In this document: piece after piece, positions 4,658-9,919 of the stretch
Layout: every line of letters starts with the position of its first letter
Numbering within the stretch: the first letter of the stretch is position 1
The notes under the pieces: model-generated
What the model saw: only the letters and a program-made list of their open reading frames with translations
Told to the model about the DNA's origin: nothing
The model's database searches: none
Virus record (IMG/VR): IMGVR_UViG_3300036944_000631
Coordinates: 1-23,394 of that record
DNA: 23,394 nt
Direction: 5' to 3' (one strand)
Origin: a virus
Translations under genes and position numbers: made by a program

Positions 4658-4834
4658 TTAGAAAATCAAAACAATTGCCGTAACAACGACCATCGCTGCT
4701 ACAGAACACACTATACTATAGGCGAACAACTTTGTCAAGCCTAATTTTTCAGATTTAGTCATTTTTCTGAACATATCAATACCGACAATAAATCCAAACA
4801 GGATAAACATGAAGGCAACAATCATTTTACTCAT
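4658..4834 (-). CDS. Small two-helix membrane protein (58 aa)
   Basis: From the ATG at 4834 the protein has two hydrophobic segments (about residues 4-19 and 36-58) flanking a short positive loop (MFRKMTKSEK). The open frame continues upstream through tRNA genes, but that extension is an artefact, so this internal ATG is the sensible start. The ribosome binding site is weak. It lies between tRNA-Glu and the SPFH lipoprotein, and the SPFH promoter is inside its coding region. Genes for small membrane proteins beside SPFH genes suggest a partner, but this is inference. It resembles no family I can name. Confidence 0.6.
   Translation of the reverse strand: MSKMIVAFMFILFGFIVGIDMFRKMTKSEKLGLTKLFAYSIVCSVAAMVVVTAIVLIF
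4710..4738 (-). promoter_or_regulatory. Sigma70-type promoter of the SPFH lipoprotein gene
   Basis: TTGACA (4733-4738), 17 bp, TATAGT (4710-4715), nearly consensus. Start expected near 4703, giving a leader of about 60 nt to the ATG at 4643. It lies inside the small membrane protein gene. Confidence 0.75.
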
Positions 4835-4851
4835 AACAAGACTTTCTGTGT

Positions 4852-4926
4852 TGGTAGCCCGAACGGGTTTCGATCCCGCTTCTCTGCCTTGAAAGGGCAG
4901 TGTCCTAGCCACTAGACGACCGGGCC
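4852..4926 (-). tRNA. tRNA-Glu (anticodon TTC)
   Basis: Anticodon stem CTGCC/GGCAG with loop CTTTCAA (TTC), acceptor GGCCCGG/TCGGGCT with a G1-U72 wobble, T loop ATCGAAA, A73 and encoded CCA. Confidence 0.93.
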
Positions 4927-4929
4927 ATT

Positions 4930-5004
4930 TGGAGCGGGGGAGCGGATTCGAACCGCCGACCGTCTCGTTGGCAACGAGATGCTCTACCACTGAGCTACAC
5001 CCGC
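4930..5004 (-). tRNA. tRNA-Gly (anticodon GCC)
   Basis: Anticodon stem TCTCG/CGAGA with loop TTGCCAA (GCC), acceptor GCGGGTG closing against CCCCCGC, T loop TTCGAAT, T73 and encoded CCA. This is the second Gly isoacceptor of the array. Confidence 0.95.
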
Positions 5005-5008
5005 ATTG

Positions 5009-5086
5009 TGGAGTCACGAGCCGGATTCGAACCGGCGGCTTTACGGATTTGCAATCCGTTGCATTGGACCACTCTGCCATCGTGAC
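5009..5086 (-). tRNA. tRNA-Cys (anticodon GCA)
   Basis: Acceptor GTCACGA/TCGTGAC, anticodon stem ACGGA/TCCGT with loop TTGCAAA (GCA), T arm GCCGG-TTCGAAT-CCGGC, U73 as usual for Cys, encoded CCA. Confidence 0.95.
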
Positions 5087-5087
5087 A

Positions 5088-5159
5088 TGGTACCAGCAGG
5101 TGGTAACGCTCCACCCGAACCAACCTTATGAGAGTCGGTCGAACACTTGTTCTACTGGT
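5088..5159 (-). tRNA. Minimal non-canonical tRNA with CAT anticodon
   Basis: The 72 nt exactly fill the gap between tRNA-Cys and tRNA-Ile and fold as a cloverleaf. Acceptor ACCAGTA/TGCTGGT (7 bp, one wobble), A73 and CCA encoded, anticodon stem CGACT/GGTTG with a perfect Met-type loop CTCATAA, and a 5-bp T-position arm GGTGG/CCACC with a 7-nt loop. The T loop is AGCGTTA instead of TTCRANY, and the D-position hairpin GAAC-AAGT-GTTC has a 4-nt loop without GG. Both halves of the D-loop/T-loop contact are therefore missing together. It is either an unusual third CAT tRNA or a tRNA-like RNA with another job. Confidence 0.6.
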
Positions 5160-5160
5160 G

Positions 5161-5236
5161 TGGTGCGAGTGACAGGGTTCGAACCTGTGACCTAACGATT
5201 ATCGGTCGTTTGCTCTACCAACTGAGCTACACTCGC
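5161..5236 (-). tRNA. tRNA-Ile (anticodon GAT)
   Basis: Acceptor GCGAGTG/CACTCGC, anticodon stem AACGA/TCGTT with loop CCGATAA (GAT), T loop TTCGAAC, A73 and encoded CCA. Confidence 0.95.
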
Positions 5237-5241
5237 AAATA

Positions 5242-5317
5242 TGGTGGACACTCTGGGGTTCGAACCCAGGACCTACAGGTTAAAAGCCCGTTGCTCTACC
5301 TACTGAGCTAAGTGTCC
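5242..5317 (-). tRNA. tRNA-Lys (anticodon TTT)
   Basis: Acceptor GGACACT/AGTGTCC, anticodon stem ACGGG/CCTGT with loop CTTTTAA (TTT), T loop TTCGAAC, A73 and encoded CCA. Confidence 0.95.
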
Positions 5318-5323
5318 GTGAAA

Positions 5324-5399
5324 TGGTAGACGATGTAGGATTCGAACCTACGACCTAAGGATTAAGAGTCCCGCGCTCTACCGACTGAGCTAATCGTCC
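5324..5399 (-). tRNA. tRNA-Lys (anticodon CTT)
   Basis: Acceptor GGACGAT/ATCGTCT, anticodon loop CTCTTAA (CTT) on a partly wobble-paired stem, T arm GTAGG-TTCGAAT-CCTAC, A73 and encoded CCA. The embedded tRNA-like domain at 2252-2322 has the same anticodon loop. Confidence 0.92.
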
Positions 5400-5407
5400 A
5401 TTAAACT

Positions 5408-5608
5408 TTAACCGATGTAGATCCGATGACGTTCGGAATCTACAGATGCACCAACTACACGATGTTCTATGTAGTAGGCATCGATAAACTGATCACCGTC
5501 ACGAGTATACACACCGTAGGCAGTCCGAGCTTCTTCCTCAGAAGCATACACACCTAACAACAGCGAACCGTGGAGATCAAACTCACCTAACAACGCAAAA
5601 ACTTCCAT
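5408..5608 (-). CDS. Small unknown phage protein (66 aa)
   Basis: The product begins MEVFALLGEF, continues with GVYASEEEARTAY and ends with an acidic, Tyr-rich stretch FIDAYYIEHRVVG. This pattern (strand, then 'GVY-S-EEEA' helix, then strand) recalls short alpha/beta phage proteins that relate to no known function. It has its own promoter-leader module (5611-5667) nearly identical in layout to that of the 5759-6145 gene, so the two are probably expressed together early. A weak AG-rich ribosome binding site precedes the ATG. Confidence 0.65.
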   Translation of the reverse strand: MEVFALLGEFDLHGSLLLGVYASEEEARTAYGVYTRDGDQFIDAYYIEHRVVGASVDSERHRIYIG

Positions 5609-5610
5609 AA

Positions 5611-5667
5611 CGAATCACTTTCTCTCTGACTATATTCTCATAATAACAGATTCGCAGAGAATGTCAA
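5611..5667 (-). promoter_or_regulatory. Promoter-leader module with inverted CGAATC/GATTCG sites (copy 1)
   Basis: TTGACA (5662-5667) and TATTAT or ATTATG 16-17 bp downstream form the promoter. A CGAATC (minus strand) in the spacer and a GATTCG just before the start codon are inverted and span 44 bp (5611-5654). The module at 6148-6205 has the same sites at the same 44-bp span, so an operator pair is plausible. Confidence 0.6.
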
Positions 5668-5677
5668 GCATTATATT

Positions 5678-5752
5678 TGGTGCGCCCGGCAGGACTCGAA
5701 CCCGCAACCAAACCGTTATGAGCGGTCGGCTCTACCATTGAGCTACAGGCGC
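5678..5752 (-). tRNA. tRNA with CAT anticodon (elongator Met or Ile2)
   Basis: Acceptor GCGCCTG/CGGGCGC, canonical D arm, anticodon stem ACCG/CGGT with loop CTCATAA, T arm GCGGG-TTCGAGT-CCTGC, A73 and encoded CCA. C4-G69 and C5-G68 are pairs favoured by TilS in the Ile2 (AUA-reading) tRNA, so lysidine-modified Ile2 is as likely as elongator Met. Confidence 0.9.
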
Positions 5753-5758
5753 AAACTG

Positions 5759-6145
5759 TTATTCAGCAAGCCACTGCTTGAGGGCGCCAAACTTTATGTC
5801 GAAGCACCACTCTAGGCGCTCGGCACCATAAAACTTGTATGCATCGGCCTCATCTTCGGCATCTGCAATGATTTCTACGGCGCGAACCTTGTCGCAATTA
5901 CAAAGCAGCATGGTTTCTGCCACGCGCTCCTTGAACTTCTCAAGGTTAGCCGTCTGACGAATGGCATCTTCGTCAATCTGCACCGAAAGTTTCTCAACCA
6001 GATTTTTGAAATCTGCATCAAAATTCTCGATAGACGCAAAAGTAATGCCACGAGGGCGAAAACCATACACATCCTTGTGTAGGTCAGAATAAATGTCGCC
6101 ATCTCGACTATCGGTGGCGACATTTATTTCAGCAAGCGTAAGCAT
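5759..6145 (-). CDS. Unknown phage protein (128 aa)
   Basis: I recognise no enzyme motif. The N-terminal part contains SDLHKDVYGFRPRG, a phrase (helix then 'YG-RPRG') that recurs in small proteins of large phages. The middle (about 40-75) is a charged helical segment and the C-terminal half an Ala/Glu-rich helix ending in a Trp-containing tail. The start is set by AAGGTG 9 nt upstream of the ATG. Its promoter-leader module (6148-6205) mirrors that of the 66-aa gene downstream, pointing to coordinated early expression. tRNA-Met/Ile2 follows 6 bp after the stop codon. Confidence 0.7.
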   Translation of the reverse strand: MLTLAEINVATDSRDGDIYSDLHKDVYGFRPRGITFASIENFDADFKNLVEKLSVQIDEDAIRQTANLEKFKERVAETMLLCNCDKVRAVEIIADAEDEADAYKFYGAERLEWCFDIKFGALKQWLAE

Positions 6146-6147
6146 TT

Positions 6148-6205
6148 CGAATCACCTTCTCATCAACTACTCTTTCTTTATAGCTGATTCGCAGGTAAAT
6201 GTCAA
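6148..6205 (-). promoter_or_regulatory. Promoter-leader module with inverted CGAATC/GATTCG sites (copy 2)
   Basis: TTGACA (6200-6205), a 17-bp spacer and TATAAA (6177-6182) make a near-consensus promoter. The inverted CGAATC and GATTCG sites (6148-6153 and 6186-6191) span 44 bp exactly as in copy 1 at 5611-5667. The leader ends with an AAGGTG ribosome binding site. Confidence 0.75.
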
Positions 6206-6215
6206 GCGATAAATT

Positions 6216-6452
6216 TTATACGCCAATCGCATTTCGATATGTGTCAAGAATCATATCTTCTTCTTGACGGATATGCGCTTCCTTTTTACGTAGGCGAATA
6301 ATCTGGCGAGTTGCCTTAGCATCGTAACCCTCACCCTTCAATTCAGAATAGACTTCCTTGCGGTCAATCTTCTTTGCATCAATTTCGGCTTCGATAGTCT
6401 CAATACGTTCAATAAAAAGACGATACTTATCAATTGCAATAATGTCACTCAT
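6216..6452 (-). CDS. GapR-like nucleoid-associated protein (DUF2312 family)
   Basis: The 78-aa product matches the DUF2312/GapR pattern almost end to end: an N-terminal coiled-coil helix (YRLFIERIETIEAEI), a charged turn, then SELKGEGYDAKATRQI and the hallmark IIRLRKKEAHIRQEED near the C-terminus. GapR in Caulobacter is a small dimer/tetramer that binds overtwisted, AT-rich DNA ahead of replication and transcription and stimulates topoisomerases. The family is centred on Alphaproteobacteria, which is the best host clue in this window. AAAGG sits 7 nt before the ATG. A phage copy could bind phage or host DNA, or mimic and poison the host protein; which one is not visible. Confidence 0.88.
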   Translation of the reverse strand: MSDIIAIDKYRLFIERIETIEAEIDAKKIDRKEVYSELKGEGYDAKATRQIIRLRKKEAHIRQEEDMILDTYRNAIGV

Positions 6453-6471
6453 TATATAACCTTTCTAGAAA

Positions 6472-6547
6472 TGGATGCCCCGTCAGGTCTCGAACCTGAA
6501 CTCTTCGGAATCAAAATCCGACGTGTTGCCAATTACACCACGGGGCA
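6472..6547 (-). tRNA. tRNA-Gln (anticodon TTG)
   Basis: Acceptor TGCCCCG/CGGGGCA with the U1-A72 pair typical of tRNA-Gln, anticodon stem TCGGA/TCCGA with loop TTTTGAT (TTG), T loop TTCGAGA, T73 and encoded CCA. Confidence 0.94.
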
Positions 6548-6548
6548 T

Positions 6549-6624
6549 TGGTAGGGATGATGGGACTCGAACCCACACTGGAAGGATTTTAAGTCCTCTG
6601 TCTCTGCCATTGGACTACATCCCC
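6549..6624 (-). tRNA. tRNA with Leu anticodon TAA but a short variable loop
   Basis: Acceptor GGGGATG/CATCCCT, anticodon stem GAGGA/TCCTT with loop CTTAAAA (TAA, reads UUA), T arm GTGGG-TTCGAGT-CCCAT, A73 and encoded CCA. The variable region is only about 5 nt (class I), whereas bacterial Leu tRNAs are class II like the array's own Leu(TAG) at 1547-1629. The nominal identity is Leu, but synthetase recognition is uncertain. Confidence 0.85.
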
Positions 6625-6628
6625 AAAC

Positions 6629-6716
6629 TGGAGGAAGCGGTGGGATTCGAACCCACGGTACCTTGCGGTACGACAGTTTTCAAGACTGTAGGTTTCAACC
6701 ACTCACCCACGCTTCC
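6629..6716 (-). tRNA. tRNA-Ser (anticodon TGA)
   Basis: Acceptor GGAAGCG/CGCTTCC, anticodon stem ACAGT/ACTGT with loop CTTGAAA (TGA), long variable arm with a GTACC/GGTAC stem, T loop TTCGAAT and encoded CCA. It is the first tRNA read from the 6754-6782 promoter. The discriminator is T rather than the usual G of tRNA-Ser. Confidence 0.94.
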
Positions 6717-6753
6717 TATAAAAAACTTCTAACAATGTCAAAGAACAGAATAC

Positions 6754-6782
6754 TATATATAACAGTTTTTGACATTTATCAA
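6754..6782 (-). promoter_or_regulatory. Sigma70-type promoter of the tRNA array (copy 2)
   Basis: TTGATA (6777-6782), 17 bp, TATATA (6754-6759), start expected near 6747. The region from the -10 through 6725 closely matches the promoter at 3455-3483 and its downstream sequence. It would transcribe tRNA-Ser, the TAA tRNA, tRNA-Gln and the GapR-like gene. Confidence 0.7.
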
Positions 6783-6789
6783 GAGTTTT

Positions 6790-7296
6790 TTAAAAATTAT
6801 CTGGTTTATATGGGTCGTAAAATCTTCCCCATAACCAACCAGATGGTAGAATGAACGTGACTGGGTCTACCAGATGTGTTTTACCCGACGGCTCTACACA
6901 CCACGCTCTTCTACGTTGTCTCGCTCTCATCGCTATCAGATTGCGAGTTTCCCATGTTTGGCGTCTGCCATACATAGGATTATTTTCGTTTCTCCTAGTT
7001 CCTCGCATTTTGCGACGAATTTTGGCCTTTGTTTCTTCTTTCAAACCACCCCAATTAGGGTTGTTGCTTCCACTTAACGCTAGAGCAATCTTTCGTTTAT
7101 GCTCTGTTGTTAAAGCCGGTATCTTCTTTCTACTGACTTTATCACGAAATGTCAAGCCTTTTCCTAAAGAATTTACTTTATCTCTGATATATTCGATATT
7201 AGAGTTTTGAAGTAGAAGTTCTCTCGGCTTAGGTACCTGTTCAGGATTTTTGACTAACCAGATTTCGCTCTTGTGCTTAAAAAGGAAGTATCTCAC
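6790..7296 (-). CDS. NUMOD3-containing homing-endonuclease-like protein
   Basis: Residues about 70-120 hold two NUMOD3-type DNA-binding repeats (SGSNNPNWGG-LKEETKAKIR and NENNPMYGRRQTWE), and the C-terminus ends with the LPSGWLWGRFYDPYK phrase seen in mobile-endonuclease DNA-binding tails. I see no GIY-YIG or HNH catalytic motif in the N-terminal part, so it may be a truncated endonuclease or a stand-alone DNA-binding relic. A GTG start at 7296 with AGGGG 5 nt upstream is preferred; it overlaps the end of speD by 20 nt. It lies between a tRNA promoter and speD, a typical site for mobile genes. Confidence 0.7.
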   Translation of the reverse strand: MRYFLFKHKSEIWLVKNPEQVPKPRELLLQNSNIEYIRDKVNSLGKGLTFRDKVSRKKIPALTTEHKRKIALALSGSNNPNWGGLKEETKAKIRRKMRGTRRNENNPMYGRRQTWETRNLIAMRARQRRRAWCVEPSGKTHLVDPVTFILPSGWLWGRFYDPYKPDNF

Positions 7297-7678
7297 GTAT
7301 ACCCCTATCAAGTAGCGTTAGACCATGTTCTCTATCAATATACTTGTATTGAACGTCCACTGGACCAAAATCGCTTAGTGCTAGAAATACATCTTCAATG
7401 TTTAATTTCGAACAGGTGTAAACATCCAGTTGCATCAATGCAGGATGCACTTCATCCCACACATGCATAGCAATATGGCTGGTTTCGATAATTGTTACGG
7501 CTGTTAGTCCTTGATTGCCTACCATATCGGAATACACGGCATATGGACCCATAAGTATCTTCATATCAATCTTAGCGACCAAAAGTTTCATCCAGTCCTG
7601 GATTGCTTCTACGCATTTAGGTGGATTTTTTAATTCTGCACGAATGATTAGATGCTTATGTTCCAGAATTGCGCCCAT
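7277..7678 (-). CDS. speD: S-adenosylmethionine decarboxylase-like proenzyme (SpeD family)
   Basis: At 133 aa the length fits bacterial SpeD. The core VTIIETSHIAMHVWD (about 61-75) matches the pyruvoyl cleavage region, with Ser67 as the likely pyruvoyl residue and His72 five residues on, followed by LDVYTC (Cys89), all expected for the family. SpeD makes decarboxylated SAM for spermidine synthesis; polyamines neutralise packaged DNA. The residue before the cleavage serine is Thr66 rather than the usual Glu, with Glu65 one step back, so self-processing should be tested. Phage speD genes are known from T4-like cyanophages. Start: ATG at 7678 with GGAG 9 nt upstream; a late-type promoter lies at 7712-7719. 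Confidence 0.82.
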   Translation of the reverse strand: MGAILEHKHLIIRAELKNPPKCVEAIQDWMKLLVAKIDMKILMGPYAVYSDMVGNQGLTAVTIIETSHIAMHVWDEVHPALMQLDVYTCSKLNIEDVFLALSDFGPVDVQYKYIDREHGLTLLDRGIREILPF

Positions 7679-7711
7679 CAAAGTATCTCCGTTTGAAAGT
7701 TCGAGAACAGC

Positions 7712-7719
7712 TATTTATT
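7712..7719 (-). promoter_or_regulatory. T4-late-like promoter element AATAAATA before speD
   Basis: AATAAATA on the minus strand in the intergenic gap 7679-7791, with start expected near 7706, about 28 nt before the speD ATG. One base differs from the T4 consensus TATAAATA; the same variant precedes the GIY-YIG gene at 13296. Confidence 0.4.
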
Positions 7720-7791
7720 AGTGTTACAAACCCCAAGGTTTTTTCACACCCCATGTCACTGGAATATATTGCTCTCTTACGAATAATTTTT

Positions 7792-8304
7792 TTATTCTTC
7801 GGAGATACTCTCGGACTTTTTTGATGCCCTCTTCTTCTTAACCTCTGGCTTTTTCCAACCAACAAGAAAGGTCTCAAGAACATCTGCCAGAGAAGGATAA
7901 AGTTCAAGTAACTTTTGATCCTTTACCGAGTCAAGCAATACTGCTTCGTTCTGGTGAACTCCTTGGCAAATCTGCATCCAGATTTCTTCGCGGCGCCACT
8001 GAGGCACGTTCGATGCACTGCCACCTGGTAGCAAAGTCAAAATACGACGGAACTCTTGTGTGATATTGGTATCTCCCATATCAACAGGAAGTTCTTCGTT
8101 CTTGGTGGGAGTTCTACCTTCTGGAAGATTGACTGGACCTTGTTCATATCCTACACCCCATGCAACAAACCGCATAAAAATAGAATTGCCAGTAGAAACT
8201 GCACGAACTCTTTCACGCAACTCGTCTGCGGTTTTTGCTTCGGTTGCCCAATTCAGGGCTTGGTCCAATTGTCTAAATTTTTTAGGCTGTAATCGTGTTG
8301 CCAT
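7792..8304 (-). CDS. Conserved-looking phage protein of unknown function (170 aa)
   Basis: No catalytic motif is recognised. The N-terminal third is basic (MATRLQPKKFRQLDQALN) and helical; the centre reads TQEFRRILTLLPGGSASNVPQWRREEIW, and the C-terminus is a Lys/Ser tail (VKKKRASKKSESISEE). It has the look of proteins of this size encoded near replication genes of marine T4-like phages. The ATG at 8304 is preferred over an upstream TTG because an AG-rich site precedes it; the gene overlaps the cytidylyltransferase gene end by 23 nt, which implies translational coupling. Confidence 0.65.
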   Translation of the reverse strand: MATRLQPKKFRQLDQALNWATEAKTADELRERVRAVSTGNSIFMRFVAWGVGYEQGPVNLPEGRTPTKNEELPVDMGDTNITQEFRRILTLLPGGSASNVPQWRREEIWMQICQGVHQNEAVLLDSVKDQKLLELYPSLADVLETFLVGWKKPEVKKKRASKKSESISEE

Positions 8305-8713
8305 TTTCAATTCTCTTTCTCAATTCGCTTGTGCTAAAGCCATGCCTACGAGAGTTGTAGTATGTTTCAATTCCCAATTCATGACCAGTAAAAGGTTTAC
8401 CGTAATACTCTTCACCGATGATGCGAACATCCCAGTCGTAGCATTGTAGTATATTTAGCAAGTCCTGCTCGGTCGTATATGGAATAATCTGATCGACATA
8501 CTTACAACCCTCTACCTGAATATAACGTTCAACCAGAGATTGAACGGGCTTATTCTTCTCAGGGCGGTCAATCGTGGGGTCAGTCTGTAGAGCAACTACG
8601 AGACGGTCACACTGTTCCTTAGCTTCCTGTAGCATAAGAACATGGCCCGCGTGAAACAGGTCAAAGCAACTGGCGGTGATGCCAACTCTCTCGTCGGAAT
8701 TATTAAAATTCAT
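8282..8713 (-). CDS. TagD-like glycerol-3-phosphate cytidylyltransferase family protein
   Basis: The 143-aa protein shows the nucleotidyltransferase signatures: CFDLFHAGH with His21 and His24 (HxGH), Arg63 in VERYIQVEGCKYVD, and FSTSELRKRI (126-135) as the ISTTxLxxRI-type motif. Length and motifs fit the CTP:glycerol-3-phosphate cytidylyltransferase family, which makes CDP-glycerol or related CDP-alcohols. T4-like cyanophages often carry one; the phage substrate is not established. Its ATG lies within the last codons of the rnh gene (11-nt overlap), so it is likely co-translated with it. Confidence 0.85.
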   Translation of the reverse strand: MNFNNSDERVGITASCFDLFHAGHVLMLQEAKEQCDRLVVALQTDPTIDRPEKNKPVQSLVERYIQVEGCKYVDQIIPYTTEQDLLNILQCYDWDVRIIGEEYYGKPFTGHELGIETYYNSRRHGFSTSELRKRIENGNTITA

Positions 8714-9584
8714 CGATTAAATCAATCATCTGTTTCATGCGGTTGGCAATGAAGTAGTTCAGGAGACCACTACGGTCGCCACCTTGCTGCTTCTCGTAGC
8801 TATCGATAATAGCTTCCTTGATATCTTCTGGAATACGTGACAAGTCTACAAGTTCACGATTACGCTGGAAGTTGCGCCACATTTCATCACTGGTGATGAA
8901 GTCTTCGGGTTTCTGAGTCTTCCACTCTGCAACTTTGTCTTTTCTCATGGGACGCTGGCGTGAACCAGTGACAAACGTATCATCGTCTGATAGAATGTTG
9001 GGAACACCATCACCCTTATCACCCATAATGATATGTTCCATAAGAACCGCTTCGGGTGTATCAGTCAACTTGACAAACTTCTTTTGCACAGGCGCATACT
9101 GCTTGACGTTTGACCACTTCTGCAACTGATTGAAGTCGTGGTCACCAGAGAGAACCAAAAATGGCTCTGCACTGGGCAGAAGGCCATCAGTGTTCGAAGT
9201 CTGGCTATATTCAGCCAATGCACCGATTACATCATCTGCTTCTGCGCCATCGACATCAATAACAGGATAAGGGAAGTGTTCTGACAATTCTGCACGAACC
9301 TGGTGCAGGGCTTCGAAGATAGAATTCCAATCAAAGCCGCTATCTGCACGGTTCTTCTTACGATTAGCTTTGTAGTTAGGGAAGAACTGGCGGCGCCAGT
9401 AGTGGCGATTGTCACATGCAATAACAATCTCACCAAATTCTGCACCGAACTTGCGCTTATATGAACGGATTGAATTGATAATCATGTGACGGATTAGAGG
9501 CACATTGACTTCTACATCACGCCGACCACCAAGTTCTGCCATCATATTACTAATTGCGACCTGATTAAAATCTACTACTATCAT
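8703..9584 (-). CDS. rnh: T4 RNase H-type 5' to 3' nuclease (FEN family)
   Basis: The 293-aa protein is a flap-endonuclease family member. Acidic active-site residues are visible in order: Asp5 (IVVDFN), Asp58 (ACDNRHYWRR, followed by P-NYKANR), Glu115, Asp117 and Asp118 (VDGAEADDVIGAL), Asp148 and Asp150 (LSGDHDF), then the helix-3-turn-helix GDKGDGVPN near 188-196. T4 RNase H removes RNA primers from lagging-strand fragments and processes flaps behind the replication fork. It overlaps the upstream 112-aa gene by ATGA. The family match is strong; it should work with the primase encoded at 19414-20454. Confidence 0.92.
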   Translation of the reverse strand: MIVVDFNQVAISNMMAELGGRRDVEVNVPLIRHMIINSIRSYKRKFGAEFGEIVIACDNRHYWRRQFFPNYKANRKKNRADSGFDWNSIFEALHQVRAELSEHFPYPVIDVDGAEADDVIGALAEYSQTSNTDGLLPSAEPFLVLSGDHDFNQLQKWSNVKQYAPVQKKFVKLTDTPEAVLMEHIIMGDKGDGVPNILSDDDTFVTGSRQRPMRKDKVAEWKTQKPEDFITSDEMWRNFQRNRELVDLSRIPEDIKEAIIDSYEKQQGGDRSGLLNYFIANRMKQMIDLIDEF

Positions 9585-9919
9585 TCGCTTTCATCCTTCT
9601 TGGCTCTAGTTAAGACTTCGCGAATGTCATCCAACAGATTTATTTCTGGACAATGGACGCCAGCTTGACGCATAAACATACCCTGTATCATAACAGCAAT
9701 AACCGCGGCGTCACCATTAATATTGTCATCCAGCTTACCCAGCTTTTTGTCGGCGGCTCTTAGGATACCGTTCATACAAGCGGCGGCAAAAGCCTCTGAG
9801 TCCTGATATGCAGCATATTCTGTTGCACCCTCAAGAAAATAATTAAGAGATTCCAAATCTTCTTTTGTGGGTGGTGCCACACGTGGTCGAAGATATGTTA
9901 CGTTATCATTATCTGACAT
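9581..9919 (-). CDS. Unknown small phage protein (112 aa)
   Basis: I recognise no domain. The protein has a polar N-terminus (MSDNDNVTYLRPRVAPPTKEDLE), two Ala-rich helices (about 30-60), a Met-rich segment IAVMIQGMFMRQAGVHC, and a charged C-terminal helix (LLDDIREVLTRAKK). It is locked in an operon: its ATG overlaps the stop of the 371-aa gene (TAATG) and its stop overlaps the rnh start (ATGA), so it is probably translated with rnh. Involvement in replication is guilt by association only. Confidence 0.7.
   Translation of the reverse strand: MSDNDNVTYLRPRVAPPTKEDLESLNYFLEGATEYAAYQDSEAFAAACMNGILRAADKKLGKLDDNINGDAAVIAVMIQGMFMRQAGVHCPEINLLDDIREVLTRAKKDESE

Noticed and set aside
4644-4709. Upstream start of the SPFH protein (22 more residues)
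   Set aside because: The internal Met gives a proper lipoprotein signal with a ribosome binding site, and the promoter start falls near 4703.
4835-5080. N-terminal extension of the small membrane protein through the tRNAs
   Set aside because: The extra residues are read from tRNA-Glu, tRNA-Gly and tRNA-Cys, and a sensible ATG lies at 4834.
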